In this document: positions 1 to 8,427 of the stretch, piece after piece
Layout: each line of letters opens with the position of its first letter
Position numbering within the stretch: the stretch's first letter is position 1
NCBI GenBank assembly: GCA_020847975.1
Contig: JADLBD010000073.1
Span: 1 to 41,138, forward strand
Direction: 5' to 3'
Length of the DNA stretch: 41,138 bases
Source: Bryobacterales bacterium
GTDB lineage: Bacteria > Acidobacteriota > Terriglobia > Bryobacterales > Bryobacteraceae
Position numbers and translations under genes: made by a program
The notes under the pieces: model-generated
Seen by the model: the letters and a program-made list of their open reading frames with translations, nothing else
What the model was told of the DNA's origin: nothing
The model's database searches: none

Positions 1-6
1 ATAAAT

Positions 7-47
7 CCGCGGTCGATCATGATCGCAGTGTGCGATCAGGACGATCC
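7..47. repeat. Imperfect inverted repeat rich in GATC
   Basis: The perfect inner stem is TGATCGCA (20-27) with TGCGATCA (31-38) around a 3-base loop. The flanks extend it imperfectly so that GCGG near 9-12 pairs with CCGC near 44-47. There is no clear T-tract, so it may be a REP-like palindrome or the terminator of a gene outside the window. Nothing else is recognised before base 77. Confidence 0.35.
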
Positions 48-76
48 GCAGGCAATGTTTTTGCAGTAAACTGCAA

Positions 77-604
77 GTGTCCGATTCCGCCCGTGTCTCA
101 CTTTTGGGCTCAGTCCACTCAGTCCAATATGATCAACCGAACAAAACGGAACACATCGGAACAAAAAATCCTCAAAAAACTCTGCGATCTCTACCGCCTC
201 TGCGAGCACATATCTACTTGCACCCCAACGAAATCACCCGCCAGATCGTCGACGCTGCCTACCGCATCCACCGCGCCCTCGGCCCCGGCCTCCTCGAATC
301 CGTTTACGAAGTCGTCCTCGCCAGGGAACTCGAATCACGACATCTCCACGTCACCCGCCAAACCGCTATCTCCATCTCCTACGAAAACCTCCGCTTCGAC
401 ATTGGCTTCAAAGCCGATCTCATCGTCCGGAACCTCGTCATTGTCGAAATCAAATCCCTCGAAACCCTCTGCGCGGTACACAAGTAGCAACTCCTCACCT
501 ATCTCCGGCTCAGGGAGAAACCCATCGGTCTCCTCATCAACTTCAACGTCGTCCTCATCAAGGACGGCATCATCCGCATCGTCAACAACCTGGAAGAGTC
601 CTGA
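77..604 (+). pseudogene. GxxExxY-family protein, interrupted by an in-frame amber stop
   Basis: The translation carries the family core: NEITRQIVDAAYRIHRALGP, then GLLESVYE, then FKADLIVRNLVIVEIKSLE. The reading frame meets TAG at 485-487 directly after the residues VHK. The same frame then resumes with QLLTYLRL, KPIGLLINFNV and LIKDGIIRIVNN up to TGA at 602-604, which is the normal end of the family. One base change therefore splits a complete gene. The 5' limit is uncertain: GTG at 77 adds about 47 unrelated residues, while TTG at 218 begins close to the usual family start. The family resembles a PD-(D/E)XK-type fold but its role is not established. Bases 178-207 just before the core show a degenerate CTCTGCG-type repeat. 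Confidence 0.75.
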
Positions 605-653
605 TCACCTCCACGCAATCCGTCCCCCATACGTCATACTCGTATAGGTAGCT

Positions 654-2279
654 ATGGCTGTCCCCGAACGCCCCCGATTCAACGACCCCGTGGCCGAAGC
701 CAACCAGGCCAAACTCCTCGCCGCACGATACCGCAGCGAATACGTCGACCTCAAAGAGGCCCGCATTGACCACGACCTCTTCCGCAATATCCCCGTCGAC
801 CTCATGTTTCGCTATAACTTCGTCCCTCTGCGAGCCGAGAACGGCAGCCTCGAGATCGCCCTGGCCGACCCCCGCAACCTCAACTTAATCGACGAACTCA
901 GCATCCTCCTCGAAAAAAAGCTCCACGTCAAGGTCGCCACCCTCTCCCAAATCTCTGACCTCCTCAAGAAAACCGAGCAATCCCAGCGCGTCCTCGAGGA
1001 AGTTACCGAAGGCTTCGCCCTCGACGTCGTCGGCGACGAGGAAAACCAGGACGAAACCCTTTCCATTGACCGGCTTACAGCCGCCGATTCGGACATCGCC
1101 CCGGTCATCAAACTGGTCGACACCACCATCTTCAACGCCCTCGAACGACGCGCCTCGGACATCCACATCGAAACCCGTGACCAGGAAGTCGCCATCAAGT
1201 ACCGCATTGACGGCGTCCTCCAATACGCCATGCCCCCCATCGCCAAGGAGTGGCACTCCACCATCATCAGCCGTATCAAGGTCATGAGCGAACTCGACAT
1301 CGCCGAACGCCGGGTCCCGCAGGACGGCCGCTTCCGCGTGCGCTACAAATCCCGCCTCATCGACTTCCGCGTCTCCATCATGCCCACCATCCATGGCGAA
1401 GACGCCGTCCTCCGCGTCCTCGACAAGGAGTCGATGAGCGAAAAGTTCTCCTCCCTCAGCCTCGATGTCGTCGGCTTCGCCGAACTCGAAATCACCCGCT
1501 TTCGCCGCGCCATCAAGGAACCTTACGGCATGGTTCTCGTCACCGGACCCACCGGTTCCGGCAAGACCACCACCCTCTACGCCGCCCTCATGGAGATCAA
1601 GAACGACGAGGACAAGATCATCACCATCGAGGACCCCGTCGAATACCAGATCAAGGGCATCACCCAGATCCCCGTCAACGAAAAGAAGGGACTCACCTTC
1701 GCCCGCGGCCTGCGCTCCATCCTCCGTCACGACCCCGATAAGGTCATGGTCGGCGAAATCCGCGACCAGGAAACCGCCCAGATCGCCATCAACGCCGCCC
1801 TCACCGGACACCTCGTCTTCACCACCGTCCACGCCAATAACGTCATCGACGTCCTCGGCCGGTTCCTCAACATGGGTGTCGAAGCCTACAACTTCGTCTC
1901 CGCCCTCAACTGCATCCTCGCCCAGCGTCTCGTCCGTGTCATCTGCGAGCACTGCAAGAAACCCTTCCACTACGACGAAGAATACTTGCGCGACAGCGGA
2001 CTCAACCTCGAAGACTGGGCCGGCGTCACCTTCTATGAAGGAGCCGGCTGCTTTGAATGCGGCGGCACCGGGTACCGCGGCCGTACCGCCATCCATGAAC
2101 TGCTCGACTTGAGTGAGCGCATCCGCGAAATGATTCTCGAACGCCGCCCCGGCTCGGAAGTCAAACGCGCCGCCAGGGAAGAGGGCATGCGCTTCCTCCG
2201 CGAGTCCGCCCTCGAGAAAGTGCGTGACGGCGTCACCACCCTCAAAGAGGTCAATAAAGTAACATTTATTGAGGGCTAA
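654..2279 (+). CDS. pilB: Type IV pilus/type II secretion assembly ATPase (PilB/GspE family)
   Basis: This cytoplasmic hexameric ATPase powers extension of a pilus or pseudopilus. The 541-residue protein has the expected order: an N-terminal GspE-N domain (about 1-130), a linker, and the secretion ATPase core. Visible motifs are Walker A GPTGSGKTTT near residue 298, the Asp box TIEDPVEYQ near 323, Walker B VMVGEIRD near 363, the His box GHLVFTTVHAN, and a tetracysteine zinc site (CEHC near 432, CFEC near 465). All catalytic elements are present. It heads an operon with PilM, PilN and PilO homologues. Whether the machine is a type IV pilus or a type II secretion system cannot be settled because no secretin or major pilin lies in the window. 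The ATG at 654 is kept; AGGTAG lies just upstream. Confidence 0.93.
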   Translation: MAVPERPRFNDPVAEANQAKLLAARYRSEYVDLKEARIDHDLFRNIPVDLMFRYNFVPLRAENGSLEIALADPRNLNLIDELSILLEKKLHVKVATLSQISDLLKKTEQSQRVLEEVTEGFALDVVGDEENQDETLSIDRLTAADSDIAPVIKLVDTTIFNALERRASDIHIETRDQEVAIKYRIDGVLQYAMPPIAKEWHSTIISRIKVMSELDIAERRVPQDGRFRVRYKSRLIDFRVSIMPTIHGEDAVLRVLDKESMSEKFSSLSLDVVGFAELEITRFRRAIKEPYGMVLVTGPTGSGKTTTLYAALMEIKNDEDKIITIEDPVEYQIKGITQIPVNEKKGLTFARGLRSILRHDPDKVMVGEIRDQETAQIAINAALTGHLVFTTVHANNVIDVLGRFLNMGVEAYNFVSALNCILAQRLVRVICEHCKKPFHYDEEYLRDSGLNLEDWAGVTFYEGAGCFECGGTGYRGRTAIHELLDLSERIREMILERRPGSEVKRAAREEGMRFLRESALEKVRDGVTTLKEVNKVTFIEG

Positions 2280-2285
2280 ACCATC

Positions 2286-3230
2286 TTGTCCATCGTCGAT
2301 AAAATCCGCAGTCTGCTCAAGGAGCCGCCCCCTGAATTCATCTTCGAATTCTCCGAAGCCGGCATCTCCTGGGCCCATCACGGCAAGACGGAAAGCTCCG
2401 GCTTCCAGCCCATCGAGCCGGACACCCTCAGCGTCTCTCCCGTCCGCGACAACGTCCTCAAACCGGACGCCCTCGCCACCGGCGTGAACACCATCGTCTC
2501 CCAGGCCAACGGTACCGCCCAGAAAAAACGCCGCCCCTGCGCCCTCATCCTTCCCGACTACTGCGGCCGCGTGGCTGTCCTCGACTTTGACTCATTTCCA
2601 AGTGAACCCACCGAGCAGATGTCCCTGGTTCGCTTCCGCGTCAAGAAGTCCGTCCCCTTCGACCTCGACGCCGCTTCCCTCTCCTTCCACGTCCAGCCGC
2701 ATTCCTCCGGCGGCAAGAAGAAGGACGTTGTCGTGGCGGTGGTCTCCCTCGAAATCCTTGCCCGCTACGAAGCGCCTCTGCGCATGGCGGGCCTTCATCC
2801 CGGCCTGGTCACCATCAGCGCTCTTACCGCCCTCAACATGGTCCAATCCACCGCGCTCGAAGTGGTCGCCAAACTCTGCGGCAAAGTGCTCTCCGTCGCG
2901 GTTACCGAAAACAACTCCCTGCGCATGTTCCGCTGCCTGGAACTCGATCACGTGACCCCCGAAGAGGTCATCGCCGTCCTGTTCCCCACCTTCGCTTACA
3001 TCGAAGACGAACTCAAAAAACGGCCGGGACGGATCTTCCTCTGCGGATTCAGCACCTTGGCCGAAGCCTTTGCCCCCCAACTCGAACAGGAACTCCAGGT
3101 CCGCATCGAGCCCCTCCGCTCCTCCATCGGCATGCCTGGACCCTACAGCGCCGGGCTGCTAGGCTATCTTCAGGGCGTCTCCCTCGTGGCGCCGGCCTTT
3201 GCCGCCGCCCGCCGTCCGGAGGCTGCATGA
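2286..3230 (+). CDS. pilM: PilM-like actin-fold assembly protein
   Basis: PilM proteins are cytoplasmic actin-like ATPases that bind the N-terminal tail of PilN and tie the ATPase to the inner-membrane platform. This 314-residue protein is somewhat shorter than the usual 350 or so. It has no membrane segment. It contains the family-like stretch VRFRVKKSVPFDLDAASLSF, a segment typical of PilM after the first subdomain, and a C-terminal region ending with a Gly-rich turn (AGLLGYLQG). The assignment rests on these features and on its place between pilB and pilN. The start is a TTG at 2286, seven bases after the pilB stop. Its stop overlaps the next start as ATGA. Confidence 0.75.
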   Translation: MSIVDKIRSLLKEPPPEFIFEFSEAGISWAHHGKTESSGFQPIEPDTLSVSPVRDNVLKPDALATGVNTIVSQANGTAQKKRRPCALILPDYCGRVAVLDFDSFPSEPTEQMSLVRFRVKKSVPFDLDAASLSFHVQPHSSGGKKKDVVVAVVSLEILARYEAPLRMAGLHPGLVTISALTALNMVQSTALEVVAKLCGKVLSVAVTENNSLRMFRCLELDHVTPEEVIAVLFPTFAYIEDELKKRPGRIFLCGFSTLAEAFAPQLEQELQVRIEPLRSSIGMPGPYSAGLLGYLQGVSLVAPAFAAARRPEAA

Positions 3231-3793
3231 ACATCCGCATCAACCTCTCCTCGGAGCCATTCCGCCGCGACCGTCCGTGGGTGGTCGCCACCACTCTCCT
3301 CGGCATCATCCTCATGGTCTCCCTCGTCGCCTTGAGCTACCTCGCCATCATGCACCGCGATGAGGACAAGGAAGCACGGGCCGAGGTCGAGAAAGCCCAG
3401 CGCCAGCTCAACCTCCTCATCCAGGAACAGAACCGCCTCGAATCCACGCTCCGCCGCCCGGAAAACGGCGAAGTCATCGAGCGCAGCGTCTTCCTCAACC
3501 AGCTTCTGCGCCGCAAAGGAATCTCCTGGACCCGCATCTTTTCCGACCTCGAGAAGGTCACTCCCTACAACGTGCGCCTCATCCAGGTGCGCCCCCAGGT
3601 CAATCAGCACAACGAGGTCTACCTCGAAATGGTAGTCGGCGCTCAATCTTCCGAGCCCGTCATCGAGATGCTGATGCGCCTGGAAACCTCCACCGAATTC
3701 GGCGCGGTCCATCTCGCCAATTCGCTGCCGCCTTCGCAGAGCGAGCCGCTCTTCCGCTATCGCATCAACGTGAACTATGCCCAAAAGCTCTAA
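3227..3793 (+). CDS. pilN: PilN-like inner-membrane assembly protein
   Basis: This 188-residue bitopic protein has a short cytoplasmic N-terminus (MNIRINLSSEPFRRDR), one membrane span at about 17-42, a charged coiled coil (about 45-80), and a periplasmic alpha/beta domain containing ISWTRIFSDLEKVTPYNVRL. The N-terminal INL motif followed by a single span is the PilN signature and is the part that docks on PilM. It starts in an ATGA overlap with pilM, and its last 17 bases overlap the start of pilO, which points to translational coupling. It is the expected partner of PilO in the periplasm. Confidence 0.82.
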   Translation: MNIRINLSSEPFRRDRPWVVATTLLGIILMVSLVALSYLAIMHRDEDKEARAEVEKAQRQLNLLIQEQNRLESTLRRPENGEVIERSVFLNQLLRRKGISWTRIFSDLEKVTPYNVRLIQVRPQVNQHNEVYLEMVVGAQSSEPVIEMLMRLETSTEFGAVHLANSLPPSQSEPLFRYRINVNYAQKL

Positions 3794-4817
3794 GCTCAAC
3801 GCGCTCAAGTCGAAGATCGCGGCGGTGAACATCCCCAAACCCGCCGAGCGCGATCCTCGCGCCGCCGCGCGCATCGTTCTGGGCATCCTCATCGCCGCCA
3901 ACGCGGCCGTGGCCCTGCTCGTTTACCGCCCTTGGGCCGCCTCGCCGCAAGAGCTTCAGCAGCAGCTCATCACCGCCCGCCAGAAGGCCATCCAGACCCG
4001 CGCGCGCATCGAGCAACTCAAGGTCCTTGTCAGGAAATCCGAGCAAGCGGTCAAGGAAGGGGAGTCCTTCATGAACACCTACTTCCTCGGCCGCCGCACC
4101 GCCGCCTCGACGCTCGTCTCCGAGCTCTCCACCATGGCCAAGGCGTCCGGCATCACCCCCAAGGAACACAGCTTCGCCTTTGATGCGGTCGAGGGTTCCG
4201 ATACCCTCGCCATGATGACCATCACCGGCAACTACGAGGGCAACTACGGCGACCTCATCCAGTACATCAACCGCATCGACCGCTCCCAGCGCTTCTTCAT
4301 CATTGAAAGCCTCGCCGCCACTCCCCAACAGGGCGGTAAGGGCATCCTCAATATCAATATGAAGATCAACATCTTCGTCCGCGACGACAGCATGTTGCCG
4401 CCCCCTGCCCCTATCGCGGAAAACCGTACTCCCACAGCCCCCGTGGTGCCGGTGGCTGACCGGTCGGAGTCGCCCGCCTCCTCTCCTGCCCCAAGAGCGG
4501 GAAAGCAGGGAGTCATGTCGCCGGTGCAGGCTCCGGCCGAAGCCCCGTCGAAAGCACAGGCGCTCGCCCCGCCTCCGTCCAAACCGAACGCGGCGGCGCC
4601 GAAAATCGGGGTTCCGCCGCCCTCCGCCGCCGCAGCAGCAGCCGCACGCATTCTGGGTATGCCCACTACAGGGCGTGGCGCGGACCCGTCCGCGCCGGCC
4701 GCCGTTCCACAAGTCCCGGGAACCCCTGCTGCGTCGCCCAATCCGTCTGACGAGCCCAGGACTCCCACCGAGCAACCCCTTCTAGCCCCCGGCACCGCGA
4801 GGCCAAATGACGACTAA
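3777..4817 (+). CDS. pilO: PilO-like assembly protein with a long Pro/Ala-rich C-terminal extension
   Basis: Residues 30-52 form a membrane span. Residues 55-90 are helical and likely coiled coil. A PilO-type periplasmic domain follows to about residue 200, with ITGNYEGNYGDLIQYINRID typical of the family. Ordinary PilO proteins end near residue 210. Here another 140 residues rich in Pro, Ala and Ser follow, which look disordered and could span the periplasm or bind the envelope. PilO pairs with PilN and PilP in the alignment complex. The gene overlaps pilN by 17 bases and the next gene by 11 bases, so all are probably one transcript. The extension is read directly from an open frame with no sign of frameshift. 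Confidence 0.8.
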   Translation: MPKSSKLNALKSKIAAVNIPKPAERDPRAAARIVLGILIAANAAVALLVYRPWAASPQELQQQLITARQKAIQTRARIEQLKVLVRKSEQAVKEGESFMNTYFLGRRTAASTLVSELSTMAKASGITPKEHSFAFDAVEGSDTLAMMTITGNYEGNYGDLIQYINRIDRSQRFFIIESLAATPQQGGKGILNINMKINIFVRDDSMLPPPAPIAENRTPTAPVVPVADRSESPASSPAPRAGKQGVMSPVQAPAEAPSKAQALAPPPSKPNAAAPKIGVPPPSAAAAAAARILGMPTTGRGADPSAPAAVPQVPGTPAASPNPSDEPRTPTEQPLLAPGTARPNDD

Positions 4818-5571
4818 ACTTGGCGCTGAACCGAAGAAGCTCGCAACCCTCGGCGTTCTCGCGCTGGGAGCCATCTACTCCTTTTACACCAACGTGCTCT
4901 CGGGCCCCGACATTCCCCAAAGCGCAAAATCCGCGCCCTCCGCCCGCGCCGTTCCCGGCCTTCCCCAGCCGCCCTCTCCAGCCGAGCAGGCCACCCAAAC
5001 CCGCCTCGAGCAACGCAAGATGATCCTCGGCCGTCAATCGGTTGGGGAGTTCCGTCCGACACTCAAGTTCGGTAAGGATGATCGCCCGGACCCCATGAAA
5101 GTGGACCCGACCTTGCGGCTCGATCTCATCGCCAAGCTCCAGAACGTTACCGTCGAAGGCGGCTTGAGAAGCCTCTTCGACATGGGTACAGCGCCGCCGC
5201 CCAAGCCCACCGGGCCGGATCCGAAAATCGATATCAAGAAAGGCGGAGCCGCAGCCAAAGGCGGCAAGGGCGGTGTGGAGATAGCCGGTGGCACACCTTC
5301 CGCTCCGGGAGCGAAACCCGGCGACCCCTCGAAGCCCCCGCCCCCGGCCATCCCCCTCAAGTTCTACGGCTACAGCGCCTCGAAGTTGCCCGGCGCAAAG
5401 AAGCAGGCCTTCTTCCTCGAAGGCGAGGATATCTTTGTGGTCCACGAAGGAGATCTCATCAAGCGCAGGTATAAGGTGGTGAAGATCGGCCTCAATTCCG
5501 TCACCGTCGAGGATACCCAGTACAAACACCAGCAGACCTTCCCCTTGGAAGAGCCCCCGGCCAACACCTGA
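4807..5571 (+). CDS. PilP/GspC-like envelope protein of the pilus assembly operon
   Basis: This 254-residue protein has an N-terminal membrane segment (about 11-30) rather than a lipobox, a Pro-rich linker, a middle stretch (about 65-120) with IAKLQNVTVEGGLRSLFDMG, a second Gly/Pro linker, and a compact C-terminal beta domain from about 177. That domain contains PLKFYGYSA, FFLEGEDIFVVHEGDLIKRR and YKVVKIGLNSVTVED. This beta domain is the type found in PilP and GspC, where it contacts the secretin. Position after pilO supports that role. It is not a standard PilP because the lipobox is absent, so the name is left open. It overlaps pilO by 11 bases. Confidence 0.65.
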   Translation: MTTKLGAEPKKLATLGVLALGAIYSFYTNVLSGPDIPQSAKSAPSARAVPGLPQPPSPAEQATQTRLEQRKMILGRQSVGEFRPTLKFGKDDRPDPMKVDPTLRLDLIAKLQNVTVEGGLRSLFDMGTAPPPKPTGPDPKIDIKKGGAAAKGGKGGVEIAGGTPSAPGAKPGDPSKPPPPAIPLKFYGYSASKLPGAKKQAFFLEGEDIFVVHEGDLIKRRYKVVKIGLNSVTVEDTQYKHQQTFPLEEPPANT

Positions 5572-5575
5572 CGCC

Positions 5576-7279
5576 ATGACGAAACGAACCCAGCGCCCCC
5601 ACACCCCCGAATCCGGCTTCATGCTGATGGTCATCTTCCTCATGGCCGCCGTCGCCGCCATCAGCCTCTACATGGAACTGCCAAGGGTCGCCTTCGAGGC
5701 GCAGCGGGAAAAGGAAGAGATGCTGGTCGCCCGCGGCATGCAATATCGCCGGGCCATCCAGCTCTACGTCCGCAAGTTCCGGACCTACCCGCAGAGCATG
5801 GATGACCTCGAGAAGAAGGCGGAAATCCGCTTCCTCCGCCACCGCTACGCCGACCCGCTCACCGGCAAGGACGAATGGCGCATCATCCACATCGGCCCCA
5901 ACGGCGAGTTCACGGATTCCCTCGTCCTCAAGCCCAAGAACCCTCTCGACAAAGACAAGCAGGCCAATCAGAACACCTTCATCACGGAAGGTCCTTCTCT
6001 GGGCGCGCAGTCCACCACCGGCCAGCAAGGGGCCGCCACCCTCGCCACCCGCGTTCGCCAAAGCGACCTCAAGGGCGCGCCCGGCCAGAATCTTCCCGGA
6101 CAAGGCGGAGGCGCCCCCCCCGTTGACCCCAACGATCCGAACCAGTATCAACCGAACAATGGCTTCCCACCCCAACAACAGGGCGCGGCGGTCAACCCCG
6201 GCTTCATGCCGCCCGTAGGCTACCAGCCGCCCGGAACCCAGCCCAATGCGAATGGCGCTCAACCCGGTTATAACCCTCAAGCCGGCTACAACCCGCAGAC
6301 CGGGTACAATCCGCAGGTTGGCTACAACCCCCAGACCGGATATAACCCACAGGTTGGCTACAACCCGCAGACGGGCTACAACAACCCGCCAATGGCCTTC
6401 GGGAGCCAGACCACTCCCAATCCCCAATCCGGCTACAACCCGCAGACAGGCTACAACCCGCAGACAGGCTACAACCCCGGCTACAATCCCCAGACCGGCT
6501 ATAACCCCGTGCAGGCGGTCGGGTTCCCCTCCCCTGCCCAGCAACAGGCCGCGGGCTTCAACCCCGTCGGACAGCTCATTCCCGGGGTCGGCACCGGAGG
6601 TTCCGTCTCCAACCGCGGTCCGGTAGGCTTTACTCCCCCTGCCAGTTCCCAAACTGGCGGAGTCATGCCCCAGCCGGCGTATGGCGGCCAGAATCCCGGT
6701 CTACAGGCCTACCAGTCGGGATATCAGCCCGGAGGCATCCCGCCCAATATCTCCACTGCCGCCCAGCTTCCGGCTCAGATCCAGCAGCTGATCACCCAGC
6801 CTCGCCCCGGCGGAGCCCCAAGCGGGCTCGGCTCCCCCACGGGAATGACCTTCGGAGGCGGCGGCATCGCGGGCATAGCCAGCAAGTTCGACGCCGAGGG
6901 CATCAAGCGGATCAACGACCGCACCAACTACAAGGAGTGGGAGTTCCTCTACGACTACAGCCGTGACGTGGCGATGACTTCGGGCGGCGTCAACCTCGGC
7001 CAGGGAGCGGCGGGCGGCCTCACCAATCCCGGCAACGGTCCCGTCGGTAATGGCGGGTTGGGGGGCGGATTCGGCTCCAGTCGCGGCTCCCCACTCGGTA
7101 GCGGGAGTTCGGGCTTTGGTAGCGGCTCCTCCGGCTTCGGCGGTTCCGGCTCGAGCTTCGGCCGCAGCTCCTCCGGCTTCGGCGGTTCTGGCTCAAGCTT
7201 CGGCAGCGGAGGCTCCAGCTTTGGAAGCGGCTCCTCGGGCTTCGGAAGTGGCTCCTCGGGCTTCGGCCAGAAGCCTTAG
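5576..7279 (+). CDS. Pseudopilin-like protein with GYNPQT repeats and a Gly/Ser/Phe tail
   Basis: The 567-residue protein begins with a short basic leader and SGFMLMVIFLMAAVAAISLY, a hydrophobic segment resembling a type IV prepilin N-terminus but with no Glu at position 5. Next comes a pseudopilin-like part (QREKEEMLVARGMQYRRAIQ, then TYPQSMDDLE, then YADPLTGKDEW) as in T2SS pseudopilins. From about residue 150 it becomes low complexity: Pro/Asn/Gln-rich, then about ten GYNPQT-type hexapeptides (230-312), then a more ordered stretch near 435-465 (RINDRTNYKEWEFLYDYSRD), and a final tail built of GSGSSGFG units (500-567). It starts 4 bases after the previous stop and is the last gene of the operon. 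Its stop overlaps the stop of the convergent permease gene. A minor or tip pseudopilin is the best guess. Confidence 0.7.
   Translation: MTKRTQRPHTPESGFMLMVIFLMAAVAAISLYMELPRVAFEAQREKEEMLVARGMQYRRAIQLYVRKFRTYPQSMDDLEKKAEIRFLRHRYADPLTGKDEWRIIHIGPNGEFTDSLVLKPKNPLDKDKQANQNTFITEGPSLGAQSTTGQQGAATLATRVRQSDLKGAPGQNLPGQGGGAPPVDPNDPNQYQPNNGFPPQQQGAAVNPGFMPPVGYQPPGTQPNANGAQPGYNPQAGYNPQTGYNPQVGYNPQTGYNPQVGYNPQTGYNNPPMAFGSQTTPNPQSGYNPQTGYNPQTGYNPGYNPQTGYNPVQAVGFPSPAQQQAAGFNPVGQLIPGVGTGGSVSNRGPVGFTPPASSQTGGVMPQPAYGGQNPGLQAYQSGYQPGGIPPNISTAAQLPAQIQQLITQPRPGGAPSGLGSPTGMTFGGGGIAGIASKFDAEGIKRINDRTNYKEWEFLYDYSRDVAMTSGGVNLGQGAAGGLTNPGNGPVGNGGLGGGFGSSRGSPLGSGSSGFGSGSSGFGGSGSSFGRSSSGFGGSGSSFGSGGSSFGSGSSGFGSGSSGFGQKP
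6265..6510 (+). repeat. In-frame hexapeptide repeat (GYNPQT/GYNPQV)
   Basis: About ten copies of an 18-base unit encode GYNPQ followed by T, V, A or S. They are interrupted once by a non-repeat stretch (about 6382-6430) and once by a shortened GYNP unit near 6472. The DNA copies differ at wobble positions (GGCTACAACCC, GGTTATAACCC, GGGTACAATCC), so the repeat is kept at protein level. Confidence 0.9.
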
Positions 7280-8427
7280 TCCAACCGCTTGCGGAACCGT
7301 GCGACGCTGAACGCCATAATCGCCACTCCGAACACCGCCAGCGCCACGAATTGCGGCCACAGGATGTCGATGCCGCTGCCCTTCAAAAACACGCCGCGGC
7401 AGATCTCGATGAAGTAGCGCAGCGGGTTCAGCAAGGTGAAGTATTGCACCGGCAAGGGCATGCTGCGGATGGGAAAGGCGAATCCGCTGAGCATGAACGC
7501 CGGCTGGAAGAAGAAGAACGTCGACATGATGGCCTGCTGCTGGGTGCGGCTGACCGTCGAGATGAACAACCCCGCCCCGAGCGTAGTGAAGAGGAACAGG
7601 ATGGCGCCCCCGAGCATGAGCAGCGCATTGCCGCGGAAAGGAATATGAAACACCACCATGCCGAGGACGACGATGAGCATGGTGTCGAACAGGCCGACAG
7701 CCGCAAAGGGGAGCATCTTGCCAAGCATCAGTTCTTCGGCGCGGATCGGGGTGACCATCAACTGCTCCATGGTCCCGATCTCCTTCTCCCGGACGATCGC
7801 CATCGCGGTAAGCATGAGCGTAATCAAGGTGATGATATTCACCGTAACGCCCGGAATAAAGTAGTTACGGCTCTTTAATTCCGGATTAAACCAGACGCGC
7901 TGCTGAAGGTCGATGGACGGCGCGGCCAGGCGCGCCACCACCGAACCGCGCGCCATGCGTTTCTGCCGCATCAGATCGCTCAGCCGGGCCGCCGAATACG
8001 TGCGGACGATGTCGCTCGCATAGTTGGCGACGATGGAGGCCGTGTTCGAATTCGAGCCATCCACCAGCACCTGGATCTCCGTGGTGCGCCCGCGCTCGAG
8101 ATCCTCTCCGAACCCCGGCAGAACGCTGATGCCCGATTGGATCAGCCCCTTGTCGAGCAGGTACGCCATCTCGTGCTCATTGCGCGGCGTATCGGTGACG
8201 GTGAAATAGTGCGAGCTTTCGAAAGCAGCTCGAAGCTCGCGGCTCGCGGGCGAATTATCCTGATCGAGCCATGCGAGATTCGATCGCTCCACGTCGAGGT
8301 TCACCACGAAGCCAAACACGAGGAACTGCAGGATAGGCGGAAGGAACATGGTGGCGCGCAACCGCGGCTCGCGGAAGCTTTGCAGCACTTCCTTGCGAAT
8401 GATCTGTCGAATGCGTTTCCAGTTCAT
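7276..8427 (-). CDS. ABC-2 type efflux permease (YbhR/YbhS family), second permease
   Basis: This 383-residue protein has the ABC-2 permease layout: an N-terminal cytoplasmic helix (MNWKRIRQIIRKEVLQSFRE), one membrane span, a large extracytoplasmic domain with LLDKGLIQSGISVLPGF and VLVDGSNSNTASIVANYAS, then five hydrophobic segments with the conserved REKEIGTMEQLMVTPIRAEE loop between spans. The start is taken as ATG at 8427, in an ATGA overlap with the first permease, because residues upstream of it in this frame are shadow sequence. It is the last gene of the efflux operon. Its stop codon overlaps the stop of the pseudopilin gene on the other strand, leaving no room for a separate terminator. 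Confidence 0.88.
   Translation of the reverse strand: MNWKRIRQIIRKEVLQSFREPRLRATMFLPPILQFLVFGFVVNLDVERSNLAWLDQDNSPASRELRAAFESSHYFTVTDTPRNEHEMAYLLDKGLIQSGISVLPGFGEDLERGRTTEIQVLVDGSNSNTASIVANYASDIVRTYSAARLSDLMRQKRMARGSVVARLAAPSIDLQQRVWFNPELKSRNYFIPGVTVNIITLITLMLTAMAIVREKEIGTMEQLMVTPIRAEELMLGKMLPFAAVGLFDTMLIVVLGMVVFHIPFRGNALLMLGGAILFLFTTLGAGLFISTVSRTQQQAIMSTFFFFQPAFMLSGFAFPIRSMPLPVQYFTLLNPLRYFIEICRGVFLKGSGIDILWPQFVALAVFGVAIMAFSVARFRKRLD

Noticed and set aside
885..2381. Long open frame (498 codons) on the minus strand opposite the pilB gene.
   Set aside because: Its Asp/Glu/Gly-rich translation is a GC-bias shadow; the plus strand carries an unmistakable secretion ATPase.
6265..6510. Regular short repeats that could suggest a CRISPR array.
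   Set aside because: Unit length is 18 bases without spacers, in frame, and the changes are mostly silent, so it is a coding hexapeptide repeat.
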